DNA of 64,000 bases from Plasmodiophora brassicae. Its lineage: Eukaryota; Endomyxa; Phytomyxea; Plasmodiophorida; Plasmodiophoridae. A program made the position numbers and the translations under genes. The stretch is from positions 62,001 through 126,000 of the forward strand of contig JASFAU010000009.1 in the NCBI GenBank assembly GCA_039704465.1. The letters are read 5' to 3'. Shown here one piece after another: positions 43,255-55,400 of this stretch. Position 1 is the stretch's first letter. Every line of letters begins with the position of its first letter. A model generated the notes under the pieces. That model was not told the DNA's origin and searched no databases. It saw only the letters and a program-made list of their open reading frames with translations.

Positions 43255-44520
43255 TCACAGCACCTGGTCGATGAGGGCGCTGGTGCCGTCGTTGGGTTGC
43301 GCAGGTGCAACGCCCAGGAGTCGGGCGAGCAGGTTGTGCACGTGCACACTGTCGAACGGCATGAGGCGCGCCTGACGATCGGTGTGCGAGTTCGACATCC
43401 AGGCGCGCTTCGATCCAGGGATGCGCGCTATGAACAGGGACGTCATCTCCGGGTAGGCGTTGTCGTACCCGTGCGCGCCGTACTCATTCACCGACCCGCC
43501 CCATTTCTTGAGGACGCCCGGGACCAGGATGGAGAACCCAGGGGCGGACATGACGACGATCGGGGCGATCCGCCGATTGACTTTGTAACGCAGACGATCG
43601 GGAAGGTCCTGCTTCAGGTAGACGCGGAACGTCGAATCGGTCTGCTTCGCTTTCAGCTGCCTGTAGACATCCTCGAGACACCCGTCCTTGGGCCAGATTT
43701 GCACCATGGACACATACTCGAAATGGCGCTCGATCAGGGCCATGTCGACGAGGTCGCCGAGCTCGGCTCGCCTCTGATCCGACAGCTGCGTCATGCCATG
43801 GTCCGACACGACCAGGATCGCCGTCGTATCCATCAGGGAGCGCTTCTCCAGGGCTTGGACCACCTCGCCGATGACGCCGTCGATGCGCTCCAGAACGGCA
43901 GCCATCTCGTTGGACTTCGGCCCGGGACGATGCCCGACTCGATCGACCTCGTCAATGTACATCAGCGCCAGGAACGGCTTGTCCGGTTTCTCTTCGCGCA
44001 TCTGATCGATCCAGCGCAGCGTATCCCGTGCCGCCTGCTCGGCCGAGTACTTTGGCGTGAACGTCTCCACGAAATGGTCCGGGAACGTGCCCTGGAATTG
44101 CACGCGGGACGTGGGCCAGTTGGCAACGGCCGTCGGCAGGCCTTGTGTCTTGGCGACCGCCCAGATGGGTACGCCCGACCACCATCGAGGCTCCGCTGCG
44201 AGGTTATCGTTCCGATAGGTCCAGGACGCATGCTCCTTGGGGTCGTAGAACTCATTGGCGACGATGCCGTGGTGATCGGGGTACAGGCCGGTCACGATGG
44301 AGAACTGACTGGGGAACGTGAGCGTGGGGAACACGGGCGTCATGTGGCCCATAATGCCCTGGTTGGCGAGGCGCACCAGGTTCGGCGTGTGCGCCTCGGT
44401 GACCCAGTCGGGATGGCAACCGTCCACGCCGATCATGACAACGTTCAGCGGCGCGGCAGACGCGGCGGCGAACAGCAGCGCGACATTGATGACAATAACA
44501 GGGGACTTGAACGGCGGCAT
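43255..44520 (-). CDS. Secreted ectonucleotide pyrophosphatase/phosphodiesterase (ENPP-type)
   Basis: Single exon, 421 residues. Signal peptide MPPFKSPVIVINVALLFAAASA. Alkaline-phosphatase-superfamily fold with GVDGCHPDW (metal Asp), FPTLTFPSQFSIVTGLYPDHHGI (nucleophile Thr in the TxTFP stretch), ALMYIDEVDRVGHRPGP (Asp and His ligands), LVVSDHGM (Asp-His pair) and GAHGYDN (His). No C-terminal anchor, so probably secreted or lysosomal-type. Length and motifs fit ENPP1-7 catalytic domains without nuclease-like or somatomedin parts. The substrate (nucleotide or lysophospholipid) cannot be told by eye. Confidence 0.9.
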   Translation of the reverse strand: MPPFKSPVIVINVALLFAAASAAPLNVVMIGVDGCHPDWVTEAHTPNLVRLANQGIMGHMTPVFPTLTFPSQFSIVTGLYPDHHGIVANEFYDPKEHASWTYRNDNLAAEPRWWSGVPIWAVAKTQGLPTAVANWPTSRVQFQGTFPDHFVETFTPKYSAEQAARDTLRWIDQMREEKPDKPFLALMYIDEVDRVGHRPGPKSNEMAAVLERIDGVIGEVVQALEKRSLMDTTAILVVSDHGMTQLSDQRRAELGDLVDMALIERHFEYVSMVQIWPKDGCLEDVYRQLKAKQTDSTFRVYLKQDLPDRLRYKVNRRIAPIVVMSAPGFSILVPGVLKKWGGSVNEYGAHGYDNAYPEMTSLFIARIPGSKRAWMSNSHTDRQARLMPFDSVHVHNLLARLLGVAPAQPNDGTSALIDQVL

Positions 44521-45075
44521 TAGCTAGCAGGTGATCGTCAGGTCGGTCGGCTGTCCGGAGAGGGGGCTGCAGTCGGATGAAACTGCGCGGCGCTGACAGG
44601 GCACGTCGGCCCTGTGTATGCCAGCGGCTCTATTTGTGGCAGAGGGTCCCTGCCGCGAATGATCAGCGCGGCTGCACCGGGCTACCCTACGAGAATTGTA
44701 TTTGTGACTTTGTCCATGAACCGTTGCGGTCTTCAGGCGATTGCCTGCCTGGACGCGGGGCCCCAGCGGTATGCAACGGCGATTCTAGGTGCCCACGGTA
44801 TGGTACCGCTGTCGAATCGTCCAGCAACTCGGCGCCAGTTTCCGGGGGGCCACCCGCCCCCAGCAGTGCGATGAGCAGAATGACTCTGCGAACCGAATGC
44901 CGGTGCCGCCAGCTCGCCTATCAGCTTCCAGCATGTATCAGAAGTATCCGACGTTTATGTCGAATCGCATTGACCTGGCGGCGCGTGCTGACGCTGCCAG
45001 CCTGCTGCCTCGAACTGCTGTCTATTCGATCTATTTGCACAGCACGTCAGATTACCCGGCGAGAACAGCTGCACC
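44521..45075. other. Intergenic, ENPP upstream region
   Basis: No gene supported. It contains the ENPP promoter side and the 5' flank of the tRNA gene. Confidence 0.45.
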
Positions 45076-45160
45076 GCGTTCGTGGCCGAGTTGGTCCAAG
45101 GCGCTAGATTCAGGTTCTAGTCTTCTTCGGGGGGCGCAGGTTCGAATCCTGCCGAACGCA
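45076..45160 (+). tRNA. tRNA-Leu (anticodon CAG), second copy
   Basis: 85 nt, identical to the minus-strand gene at 24645-24729: same acceptor stem, CAG anticodon, long variable arm, and A and B boxes. The flanks are unrelated to those of the first copy. Confidence 0.95.
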
Positions 45161-45180
45161 TCGGCCTGTACGATCCATGC

Positions 45181-45185
45181 TTTTT
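45181..45185 (+). terminator. Pol III T-run terminator of tRNA-Leu
   Basis: TTTTT 21 bases after the mature 3' end of the tRNA, followed by ACTCC. Confidence 0.7.
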
Positions 45186-46282
45186 ACTCCAGGCGGCTCT
45201 CGGCGCAACGACGAAGCATGCATGGCCCTGGCTCATGTTCTGCTCGAGACAAAGCGCAGGCAAGCGAGCGTGCATCGCTCCTTTATCGCTACCTTGATTC
45301 CGGGCGCCTACGCGTAGCCCAACGGAGAGAACGGTCGAAGACATTCACTGCATGGTTGTCGTAGTCGTCGTCCGGGGGACGTACTTGACACTGGTCGACC
45401 GAACCGGCCGGCGTGTTGCCAGGGGCGCCTGGAGAACCTGAAAGCCCGTCCTCGTTGAGTACGTCGGCCTCTGGTCGCGTTTTCTTTCGATGTGTTGACA
45501 GGCCACCGCACCGGCAGCGTCATTGCGCCCGAGCACGTCTATTGCCCTGAGGGATGCGACTCGAAGGAAAGCAATCACCTGGCAATGCTGGACAATTGCA
45601 TGCGACAGACGCATCGTTTGTCGCGCGCTGGCAAGCTGTTGATGAGTCATGGGCACCGGGCCTGGCTACAGCGAAGGCGTTGTCGTACAGGCCACACGAG
45701 CAGACGGAGCGTCGTCGCCCGACGGTAGCGGGGCATCCAACAACCTGACAACGTGGTGCCATTTCTGCGGTGGTTCCATTTCTTCGTTCAACGTGGACGA
45801 CTACTGGGCACGGACCATGAATCGAGCCTATCGATCGACGTGGGACGCGCCCGTCGCCCAGAGCCTAACTGACCGTAGGCGGCGCCTTCCATGTTTACGC
45901 TTGGGATGCGGAGAATGTCTCGCTCAGCATCGCAAGCACGCCGCCACGTGCAGGGTTCCCCGGAACGTACAGCGAGACGAGCACGCGCACCTGGCCTGTC
46001 AGCACCAGATGCATGCCACAGCCCGGACGCCCGACGCTGAGTACCCGTGGAGGCCGCTTCGCACCGTGTCCGTTCGAACGAGAGCCGCCACGACTGAACG
46101 CGACGCGTTAGCAATCGCCGTCGGTGCAGATAATTCAGTGTAGTATTCTTTGCTGGCATGGTTGTATCACGCCGCGGTCCATGTCGCAACACGTAGGCGC
46201 GCTCAATGCGGTTCGCCAACCACCACCAGCGGTGGCGCCATCAGGCAGACGATTCATCTTCCGGGCCATGATCTTCGAGTCA
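45186..46282. other. Intergenic with broken coding-like stretch
   Basis: A plus-strand frame from about 45650 (LTTWCHFCGGSISSFNVDDY, TWDAPVAQSLTD) has protein character. At about 45873 it would have to shift by one base to continue into GGAFHVYAWDAENVSLSIAS. The antisense strand also has an open frame there (LTGQVRVLVSLYVPGNP). No family recognised; likely a decayed gene. Confidence 0.3.
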
Positions 46283-46620
46283 CGCCCAACTGCTTGCCGA
46301 TCTACACGATGCCAAATCGATGCGCGTCACTGTGTACCGATGGAGCCACGTCGTGCTCTCCAGCATGTCCGCAGCACACTGGCGACGTTGCGTATGATCT
46401 GCTGGCACGACCAGCTCCTCAAAGGCTCCGATAAAGGCGCGCTTCGCAGCAATGACGTTGACACCGGAACAATAGCGGCGTTTCACATGAGGGCGCCCTT
46501 GCAGGATGGTCGTCTGATAAGGAATGCGTTGACCATGTCCTCCCACAGCGACCTATCGGGGTGCCGCCCGGCGGCGCTGCAAAGCGGTGCGCCGCCGCCC
46601 AGCTGCCCTGGGGGCATCGC
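46283..46620 (-). CDS. Possible small minus-strand gene, unrecognised
   Basis: From an ATG at 46620 the frame reads LWEDMVNAFLIRRPS; a second coding-like stretch follows after a frame change (VIAAKRAFIGAFEELVVPAD, about 46460-46370). The joining intron is not clear. It lies head to head with BRX1. Listed because codon use looks real; the model is incomplete and no function is proposed. Confidence 0.25.
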
Positions 46621-46724
46621 ATCGACGAAGGGGCGGCGGCCGTCGCGGACTCCGCCACGGACTTCACGGAGTACAGCGCAGTGGTGCCCAGGCAACCATC
46701 GTCGACCAGCAGAGCCTCGTCGCT

Positions 46725-47654
46725 ATGTACAAGCGCAAGATGGCGATGGGCGCCGGCCCGGACGACAGCGCAGCGGCGGCGAAGAAGTCGAAGGTTGGCG
46801 TCGGGGAAGACGAGCGGCAGGCGCTGGGCCGGGCACCCAGGACCGCCTACAACAACAAGCAGCGGACGCTCGTGTTCTCGACGCAGGGTATCCGGCACCG
46901 GGACCGCCACCTGATGGGCGACCTGCGCGACCTGCTGCCGCACAGCAAGAAGGACTCGAAGTACGACGACAAGGGCAACCTGGCCGGCGTCAACGAGGTC
47001 TGCGACATGAAGAACTGCAACAGCTGCCTGTTCTTCGAGGCGCGCCGATCCACCGACCTGTACCTGTGGGTCAGCAAGACGCCGCACGGCCCGTCGGCCA
47101 AGTTCCTCGTCCAGAACATCCACACGATGGAGGAGCTGAAGCTGACCGGGAACTGCCTCAAGGGTTCCCGCCCCGTCCTCTCGTTCGACGCGTCGTTCGA
47201 CGCGCAGCCGCACCTCGCCCTGCTGAAGCAGATGTTCGTGCAGGTGTTCGGCAGCCCGCGGGGCCACCCGAACACGAAGCCGTTCGTCGACCACGTGTTC
47301 GCGTTCTACCACCTGGACGGGCGCATCTGGTTCCGCAACTATCAGGTCGTGTACGCGGGCAAGGGGGCGGCGACGACGGCGCCGGACCCGACGCTGGTGG
47401 AGATCGGCCCGCGCTTCTGCCTGCAACCCATCAAGATCTTCGCCGGCAGCTTCCAGGGCGACACGCTCTACGCCAACCCGGCCTGGGTCACGCCGACCGC
47501 CGCCCGGGCCCGCGCGAAACGGGCGCGCGCCCGCCCCGACCAGTACAGGGAGCGGGCGCGCCACGCCGTCGCCCTCCTGCACAAGCGGGCGTCGTTCGCC
47601 GACCTGACCGGCGACCTCGACACCGTGTTCCACGACGAGCTCCTGTCCGAATAA
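46725..47654 (+). CDS. BRX1: Ribosome biogenesis protein BRX1
   Basis: Single exon, 309 residues; start at MYKRKMAMG. Nucleolar factor for 60S subunit assembly with a Brix domain. Motifs: RTLVFSTQGIRHRDRHLMGD, DLLPHSKKDSKYD, EVCDMKNCNSCLFFEARRS, DLYLWVSKTPHGPSAKFLVQ, HTMEELKLTGNCLKGSRPVL, FVDHVFAFYHLDGRIWFRNY, LVEIGPRFCLQPIKIF, FQGDTLYANPAWV. N-terminal 45 residues are Lys/Ala-rich. Converges on the next gene with 31 bp between stop codons. Confidence 0.95.
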   Translation: MYKRKMAMGAGPDDSAAAAKKSKVGVGEDERQALGRAPRTAYNNKQRTLVFSTQGIRHRDRHLMGDLRDLLPHSKKDSKYDDKGNLAGVNEVCDMKNCNSCLFFEARRSTDLYLWVSKTPHGPSAKFLVQNIHTMEELKLTGNCLKGSRPVLSFDASFDAQPHLALLKQMFVQVFGSPRGHPNTKPFVDHVFAFYHLDGRIWFRNYQVVYAGKGAATTAPDPTLVEIGPRFCLQPIKIFAGSFQGDTLYANPAWVTPTAARARAKRARARPDQYRERARHAVALLHKRASFADLTGDLDTVFHDELLSE

Positions 47655-47685
47655 ACCGCACCGTCGTCGTCGTCGTCGTCGTCGC

Positions 47686-49140
47686 TCAGGGCAGGTGCCC
47701 TCGTCGTTTACCCGTTGACAGGCGCTCGAGGAACGCCTCGTTCGCCAGCAGCGTCGCCCGGGCGACCCGGTCCAGGTCGTCGCCGGCGGCGGCGGCGAAC
47801 AGCGCCGACGGGCGCCCCAGGAACGAGGCGCTGCGCGCGATCTCGTCGTCGACCGCGTCCTGGCGCCGGCGCGCCTGGGCGTGGCGCCGGGCGCGCTCCT
47901 CAACGGACAGGAGCGCCCAGGCGCGGAACTCGTTGCACACGTCGACGTACGCCTGGTCGGTGTCGCGCGCCGGCGGCCCCGTCGTCCCGTCGCGACGCAC
48001 GACCCGGGGCGCCGCGTCGCCCTCGCCGCCAACGTGCACCAGGGTGCGGTCGAAGAAGCGGCCGGTGACGCGGCCGTCGGCGAACGCGACAAAGTCGCCC
48101 AGCGACGGCACCGTGCACGCCTCCCGGACGGCGCTGGACGGCGCCGACGACGACGACGGGACGCGCGCCACCGCCGCCGCCGGCAGACGACGACGAGCGG
48201 ACAGGCGCGCCAGGCGGTGGGCGTGCCGCACCGACGCGCCGATCGGGTGCGACGCCGAGAACGGGTCCGGGCCCGACATCGCCACGTCGCTGCTGTGGAG
48301 CGTCGTGGTGCCGTCGACGCGGACGTGCTCGAACAGGGACAGCGACGACGACGACGACGGCCGCAGCACCGAGTCGTCGGCGCTGTGGAACCGGCAGAGG
48401 ACCAGGTCGTCGACGACGTGCCAGACGGCGGTGCGCGTCCAGTCGACGGCGACGGCGTCGTCGTCGTCGTCGTCGGGCAGGGCGGCGTCCAGCGTCTGCA
48501 TGGAGCGGCACCGATCCGCCAGGCGCTCGCACGACCAGGGCGAGGCGGGCGTCGCGATGGGATCCAGGCGCATGTCCAGGCAGATGTCGTCGTCGTCGGT
48601 GGCGTCGTCCGCGTCGTCCAGCAGCAGGGCCAGGACGCGGCGCCAGGCGCCCGGGAGGACGTCGACGGGCAGGACCTGGTCGACGACGACGACGACGGCC
48701 GCGCCGGGGTGATCCCGCACCGGGAACGGGAACCGGATGGAGCAGATGCGCGTCGGGCGCGACACGATCGACAGGTGGAAGCGGCCGCAGCGGGACGAGA
48801 TCGACGTGGCCGGCGCCGGCGGTCGCCGCCAGCGAACGCAGCCGGCGTCGACGTCGTCGTCCACGACGTCGTCGGCGAGGTGGGCGAGCGCGATCGGCGC
48901 CGGGCAATGCCGGTTGCGCAGCGCGACGGCGGCCTGGAGCCGGTCGCGGCACGCCACCACCGTCCGCGGGGCGAACGCCGGGCGCACGCGGCGCCGCCGG
49001 CCGGCGTCGTCGACCAGGACGGCGTCGGCGGCGTCGGCCCCGACGTACAGGCAGACGCCGTCGGCGAACGCGACGAACCACTCGCCCGATCGCATGACCG
49101 TCAGGCGACGTATGGACAGCGGCGACGTTGTCGCCGTCAT
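47686..49140 (-). CDS. C5orf34-like protein (polo-box-like ends)
   Basis: Single exon, 484 residues from ATG 49140 (MTATTSPLSI). The two ends look like related small beta domains: GEWFVAFADGVCLYV near the N-terminus and PSLGDFVAFADGRVTGRFFDRTLVHV near residue 380, reminiscent of the terminal domains of animal C5orf34 and of cryptic polo boxes. The middle is rich in Asp runs coded by (GTC)n stretches. C-terminal helix with HAQARRRQDAVDDEIARS. Assignment rests on memory of the family pattern only. It could instead be an unrelated protein with duplicated DGR/DGV strands. Confidence 0.45.
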   Translation of the reverse strand: MTATTSPLSIRRLTVMRSGEWFVAFADGVCLYVGADAADAVLVDDAGRRRRVRPAFAPRTVVACRDRLQAAVALRNRHCPAPIALAHLADDVVDDDVDAGCVRWRRPPAPATSISSRCGRFHLSIVSRPTRICSIRFPFPVRDHPGAAVVVVVDQVLPVDVLPGAWRRVLALLLDDADDATDDDDICLDMRLDPIATPASPWSCERLADRCRSMQTLDAALPDDDDDDAVAVDWTRTAVWHVVDDLVLCRFHSADDSVLRPSSSSSLSLFEHVRVDGTTTLHSSDVAMSGPDPFSASHPIGASVRHAHRLARLSARRRLPAAAVARVPSSSSAPSSAVREACTVPSLGDFVAFADGRVTGRFFDRTLVHVGGEGDAAPRVVRRDGTTGPPARDTDQAYVDVCNEFRAWALLSVEERARRHAQARRRQDAVDDEIARSASFLGRPSALFAAAAGDDLDRVARATLLANEAFLERLSTGKRRGHLP

Positions 49141-49468
49141 CGCGCGTGCGGCGTCCAACACCGATGGGGGTGGACGTGGGCGTTACCGCGCCGCAAGCTG
49201 CAGCCCCGCAGTCGCACTGCCACCCGCCCGGCCACTGTTGTCTGCAATCGGGGGGGCGGCCGCGCCCGTCTGTCCGATCGACGGGGCAGACGACCGACAC
49301 AACTATGTACCCCTCTACACTGAGCTGCGCGATCGACCCCTGCGGGGCGATGATGATGAACCACCTCTGAACGATATTGTTGTACACTCCAAGTAAACGA
49401 TACGACGTGTTGTTGTATTATTCGATGAGTTCGGACAGGCGCCTGGCTGACCGATAGGCGGGGGTGGG
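49141..49468. other. Spacer between the giant gene 3' end and the C5orf34-like gene 5' end
   Basis: 328 bp, no gene or repeat seen; presumably holds the promoter of the C5orf34-like gene. Confidence 0.45.
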
Positions 49469-52400
49469 TCAGGTGCTGTCGTTGACGGCCGTGAACGCGC
49501 ACGTCCACGACTGCCAGGACAGGGCCTGGCCCAGGTTGACGTACACGGTGGTGCCGCCGACGTTGGGGCCGCTCGACGGTGACACGGAGACGACGTCGAC
49601 CGCGTCCACGAACTGGAAGACGAGGGCGGATGCCGACGCTTGCAGGCCGTTGTTCAGGACGCGGACAGTGGAGTTGGCGGGGGCGCGCGCGGATGGCGTC
49701 ACGCAGATCAGGAGCGAACTGCTGACGAACTGTGGCCGGACCAGCAGGAATTCCGAGAACTGGACGCGTAGCAGCCCCGAGAATACAAAGTTGGCGCCCG
49801 TAATGGTGACAGCCGTCTCGGTGAACGTCATGCCAACCGCGGGCGTTATCGAGGCCAGCGTGACGACGGGTTTGTACGAAAACACGGCCGACGTCGTCGA
49901 GTAATCAACCGCGTTGCTCGTGACTCGTACCACGGAGGACGTTGGCGACGACGTTGGCGGCGAATAGCATAGGACGGTGGTCGTGGACAGTCGCCTCGCG
50001 TCCACGGTCCCGAGTCCCGAGAAGGAGCAGAACTCGGTGGCCTCACTAAGGAAGTTCGCGCCTGATACTGTCACGGGCGTCCCACCTGTGATTGGGCCGA
50101 AGTGGGGATACACGGAAAGGACGACGACCGGAGCGACGAATCGGAACACACTGTTGGTTCGTGACAGGGCGGTACCGGGTGCCCCCAGGAGAACCGGCAC
50201 GAGATCCTCCCCCTGCGCAGGAGTCCGGCAGGTCACCCATGTCGATGTAACCTCAAGAGCAGGCACAGGTGGTCCGGACCCGAAGGCGCAGATCGTGCTG
50301 CTGTTGGCGCCCAGATTCGCTCCAGTGATGTTGACGATGGTGCCCCCTGTCGACGGCCCCAGTGCCGGCGAAATTGTAAACGTCCTGATGGGCTTGAGGA
50401 ACGTAAACGACGAGGGGGGCGACGAACCCTCTTCCCAGTTACCATTCACGGTGACGACCAGCGGGTCCGTCAAGGAACTGATACGGGACGGCGTGACGCA
50501 CGCTATCGACGTAGACGAGTAGAACACGATCGGCACGCGATCGATACCAAAGTAACAGCAGCCAGAATCGCCGGCGACGAACCCGCTCCCTGTGATACTG
50601 ACAAGAGTCCGGTAGTAGGTCGGCCCGGATGTCGGGAATATTGACGAAACGACAGGACGTGGCGCATAGGTGAACGTGGCGGGCGAGCCGCTCGTATACT
50701 GTTGGCCGTCAAACGTCAACGAAACGTAAACCTGCCCGGCTGCGTGCGGAGGCGACACACAAACAATCATGCTCGGTGACCAGCGCCATCCTGGAACGGC
50801 GTTTGCTGTGCTACCAAACGCGCACCGTAGTTGCAACGTGGCGTAGAAGTTGGATCCGAACACAGTGACTTGAGTGCCACCAGACACGAGACCAATCTGG
50901 GGGGCAATCCTTTTAACGCTTGCAAGCAGCGACGACTGCGAATAATAAAACGTGACGCTGTTACTCGAGTAGAAGTACGTCTGCGGGACGTAGAGATTGT
51001 TGTAAGTGAACGTATTGATCACGCGAACTAAGGCTTTGCCGGTCGCATGCGGAGGAGTCGTACAGGTGACCGTGGACGATGTAACAGCTATGGCAGGATA
51101 TAAGGTAGATGTCCCAAAGCTGCAGAACAGATCCTGTGGCGACGCGGTGAACGAGCCGGTGATGACGACAACGGTTCCACCCAGGTTCGTGCCACCCGAG
51201 GGCGAGATTGCCGTAACAACAGGGACGGATCCAACCAAGTGAACGCGGCGAATGGCATGGTTGCCAGTATCCGCGATGAAAACGTCAACGGCGGTAGGCG
51301 CTACAGCAACCTGGCCGGGGAAGCGAAGCCGCCCGAAAAGAAGAGACGAACCGTCGCTTGACCCCGGGGTGTCTCCCGCAATGGTAGTAACCGAACCCGA
51401 CGTCGTCACCTGCCGGATAACATGGTTGAACGTATCCGATACGTAGAGCACATCGGAGGAATCAATAACGACGGATAGCGGCTTATGGAACCGAGCTGCT
51501 GCACCTGTCCCGTCAGCGAAGCCATGGAGATATGGCGACCCGGCCAGTGTCGTAACAGCGCCTAACGTGGAGACCTTGCGTATGCAGTGGTTCAAAGAGT
51601 CCGCAACGTACAGATTACCAAGGGAGTCGACGGCGACAGCCGACGGGTGCCTAAACCGAGCAGTACGAGGATTGAGAGAATCTGCGTATCCGTACTGACC
51701 CGAACCAGCATAGACTGATAGCGTCCCATTTGACAATAACGTCAGAATACGGTTGTTCTCTGTGTCGGCAATAAATACAACGGCATTGGAGGCGTTCACA
51801 CACACTCCGGACGGGCGACTCAGCGGAGCCCCATAAACGCCACCAACAAGAGTCGTTGTGACACCGACTGGAGACACCAGACGAATAGCATGGTTCTCCG
51901 TATCAGCAATAACAAGATAACCATCGGAACGAAGGAACATGCCTCTGGGGCGGCTGAACCGAGCGAGATAACCGGGCCCGTCGACAAATCCGGAGGAGGA
52001 CCCCGCAAAAGTAGTTAGGTTGCCAGATTCTACGTCGACTGCACATAGTCGGTTGTTGTTAGTGTCGCTGACATATAGCCGGGAACGACCTGAATCCATG
52101 ACGATTCCCCAAGGATTATCCAAATGTCCCAATGGTCCAAGGCCATCGCTTTTCCCTGAAGAAAACGAGCCGCTCAACGTGGAGAGCAACCCGTCCAGAG
52201 CACCATCGTCGAAACGGATTTCGGTAGTACGACTCTGAATACCATTAGGAGTAGCCCCTTGCGCCAAGGACAACGTACTGACAACTGCATCTCCACCAAA
52301 TAGAGTGCGGTTTCGCGAGTATTTAAGCGTGGATAAAGAGAACTGCACTTGGGCAAGCGACCCCGAGAACGTCAACGAACTGGAAGCTGCAGACTGCGAT

Positions 52401-55400
52401 GACGACGTATAGTTGACAGCAAGAGATCCAAACGAGCACGACACTGTACAATTGTACGCCCCGGCATTCGACGGATGCCCGGGAACGGACAGACTTAATG
52501 CCATGGACCAAGTCGACGCAACCTGCCATGCCGGGATCGCATTCGCAGAGGTACTAGGGAAGACCGTCAACGAATTTGCATCGAGCGCGATGCCGAGCGA
52601 TGGAAGCTCATCACGAGCAGACACCTCCAGCGTACCAGACCCGCACGCATACACCGTAGGTGTAATAGACACCGCCTGCGCAAGAGCACCTCCAATTGTA
52701 AACGTGTTTGTAGACATGACGTAATTCAGAGCAGTCGCTGGAAAAGCGAATCTGCCCTGAAACGAGCCGATAGAAATGTTGGATACGACAGAGGGAACAA
52801 AGAAAATGTGGCCATAACAGAAGACCGACGAATTGACGACAACGTTGGCGGAAACAAGGCGAAGCGAGGCGGTTGCACTACTCGAGACGTTGAAGTATCC
52901 AGCGACAATGATGGAGCTTTGGCTAGTAGCAGAGGTATGAACGGCGACACCTGCTGCCGGTCGCAGATAGTTAACGGCAGACAGTGTGACGTTATTAACG
53001 AATGGGCCACCAAGCGTTAGAGTTCCGCTCGTCACGAGCAAATTGACCTCCATGTTAGAGAGCTGACAAAGACCGGGAGCAGATCCAAAGAACATGCCCG
53101 ACACCCCAGAAGACATCACAGTAAGACTCGAAACACCAGCATCGACGACGCAGGAGGATCCAAGCACATAGTCTGCGGCACTGACTGAAACACCATCCAC
53201 GGACGACGACAGAACTGACACATTGCCAGCCGATTGACAAAGGAAACTGCCGACACCTGCCGCAAGATAATCCGCGCTAACGTTGAGCACCCCAGTTCCA
53301 ATAACGACGAGATTGGCATACAGACGGACATCGCGGTTAGCACGAATTGCAAGAGGGGCACTAACGGACACATAACCAAAGGATCTCGGGTGAAGAAGCA
53401 AATTAGAAAACGCCCACAGGGTTTGCCCAGACGCAATGGATGTCCCAGAAATTCCGCCGCCATCATAGCACCCGTCTAATGCTAACTGCCCAGCAATCGT
53501 TGTAACCGGAGCAAGCACAGAAATGCCTGCACTTGCAGTCGCATTGAGACTGTCAAAAACAGAATTGCCACTGAACGTAATTTGGCCAGCGGAAACGCGG
53601 GCATCCAGTTCGACAGAGCCATGCGTGACGCCCGACGCCAAGCTTCGAATAGTGATCGTCTTGGCTGCCAGCAGCCACGACGTCGATGTTGTTATGCAAG
53701 CAGCTTCCGCCGACGAGATATCTACCCAGGAACCCGACGAAGGAGAACCGCCAAACTGGATCGGCAGAGTGCTGGTGCTCGATATTGACACCTTGGCGGT
53801 CGAAAGGGCCAGCGACGCCCCATTGCCAATCGCGACGTCAGCACACGAAACGGAAAACGATGTCAGCGACGCAGAGACGATGACGCTGGTAGAGGCCGCC
53901 ACGACGAACGCCCCGTTCAGGTTGGCATCGGAATCAGCAAAGATTTGCACATAGCCGTTCGGAACATGCAGGTCCGCGTTGATAGATACACTGCCAGGCG
54001 TCCTTATGTACAGGTTTCCGAAGACAGTGGTCGCCGCCGACGACAAGGTGACGGACGAACTGGAACAGATGCTCAGCAGAGACTCTTGGCTCGACGACCG
54101 GTCGAACCCGGTGATGGTCAGGTCCGAAATCAGCGTGTCGCCGAGTTGAAGTGTACCGCTGGTTGTTATCATCGCCAGCAACGTGCTCGTCACGGAGCCA
54201 CCGGCGCCGAATGACCACGCACCGGAACTGCTGCGATCAATGACGACCGCGGCCGTTGAAGCCGACAGGACAAACCCAGCAGACCATTGCAGCGTGGCCG
54301 CACGAAGATAGACACAAGACACCACGGGAGAACCAACGGTGATGTTTGCGGAGCTTGCAAACAATAAGGAGCCGGAACCAGACGCGTCGCTGTCAGCTAT
54401 AACCGACAGGCAGGCCCCGGTACCGGTCGCGCGGACACCAGTATACAGCTGCACGTTGCCCTGGGCGGACCAGGTCGCAGGGGCAACCACGTCGATGGCG
54501 CTGCGGGACCTCGGGCACAGCAGCAGGTTCGTTTTAGCCGAAAGCGTGGCGCTGGCGGCGAATGCAGTCCGCCCGCCCGACGTCGGATCGTAATCGCCAT
54601 CCAGAGCGAGCTGCCCGACGATAGTCGTTATAGGGGCGTTGACAGCCAGCCCGGCCTCAGCGGTCGCATTCAGGCTGTCGAAGACGGACGACGCGCTGAA
54701 CGTAATCTGCCCGCCGGAAACACGGGCGTCCAGCTCGACCGACCCGACAACTGTGCCGGACGACAGCGCCCGGATCGTGATAATCTTGCTGATCAGCTTC
54801 CACGACGTCGACGTCGTGATGGATGCCGCCTCGGTCGACGATATGTCGACCCAGGTGCCAGACGACGACGACCCGCCAAACTGGATCGGCAACGTGCTCG
54901 TGCTGGAAATCGACACGCTTGCAGTAGAGAGGGCCAGTGATGCGCCGTTGCCGATGACGACGTCGGCGCACGAAACCGAAAAGCTCGTCAGCGCCAGCGA
55001 CACCGTGATCGTCGTCGACGCCGCGACGGTAAACGAGCCAGCCAGGTTGGCATCGTTATCCGCGAAGATCTGGACGTACCCGTTCGGCACGTGCAGCGCG
55101 GTGTTGACAGCGACGTTGCCGGCCGTGGACACGTACAGGTTCGCGTACACGGTCGTGGCCGACGTGGAGAACGTCACGGAATTCGAAGCCCGCAGGCTGA
55201 GCAGCGACTCCGAACGTGTCGATCGGTCAAACCCGACAACCGACAAATCTGAGACCAGGGTGTCCCCGACCTGCAATACACCTGTCGTCGTGACCATCAG
55301 CAGCATCGCGTCGGTCAGGGCACCGCCGACGCCAACTGAGAACGCCGACGACGTGCTCTTGTCAATGACGACGGTAGCCGACGACGCCGATAGCCGGAAC

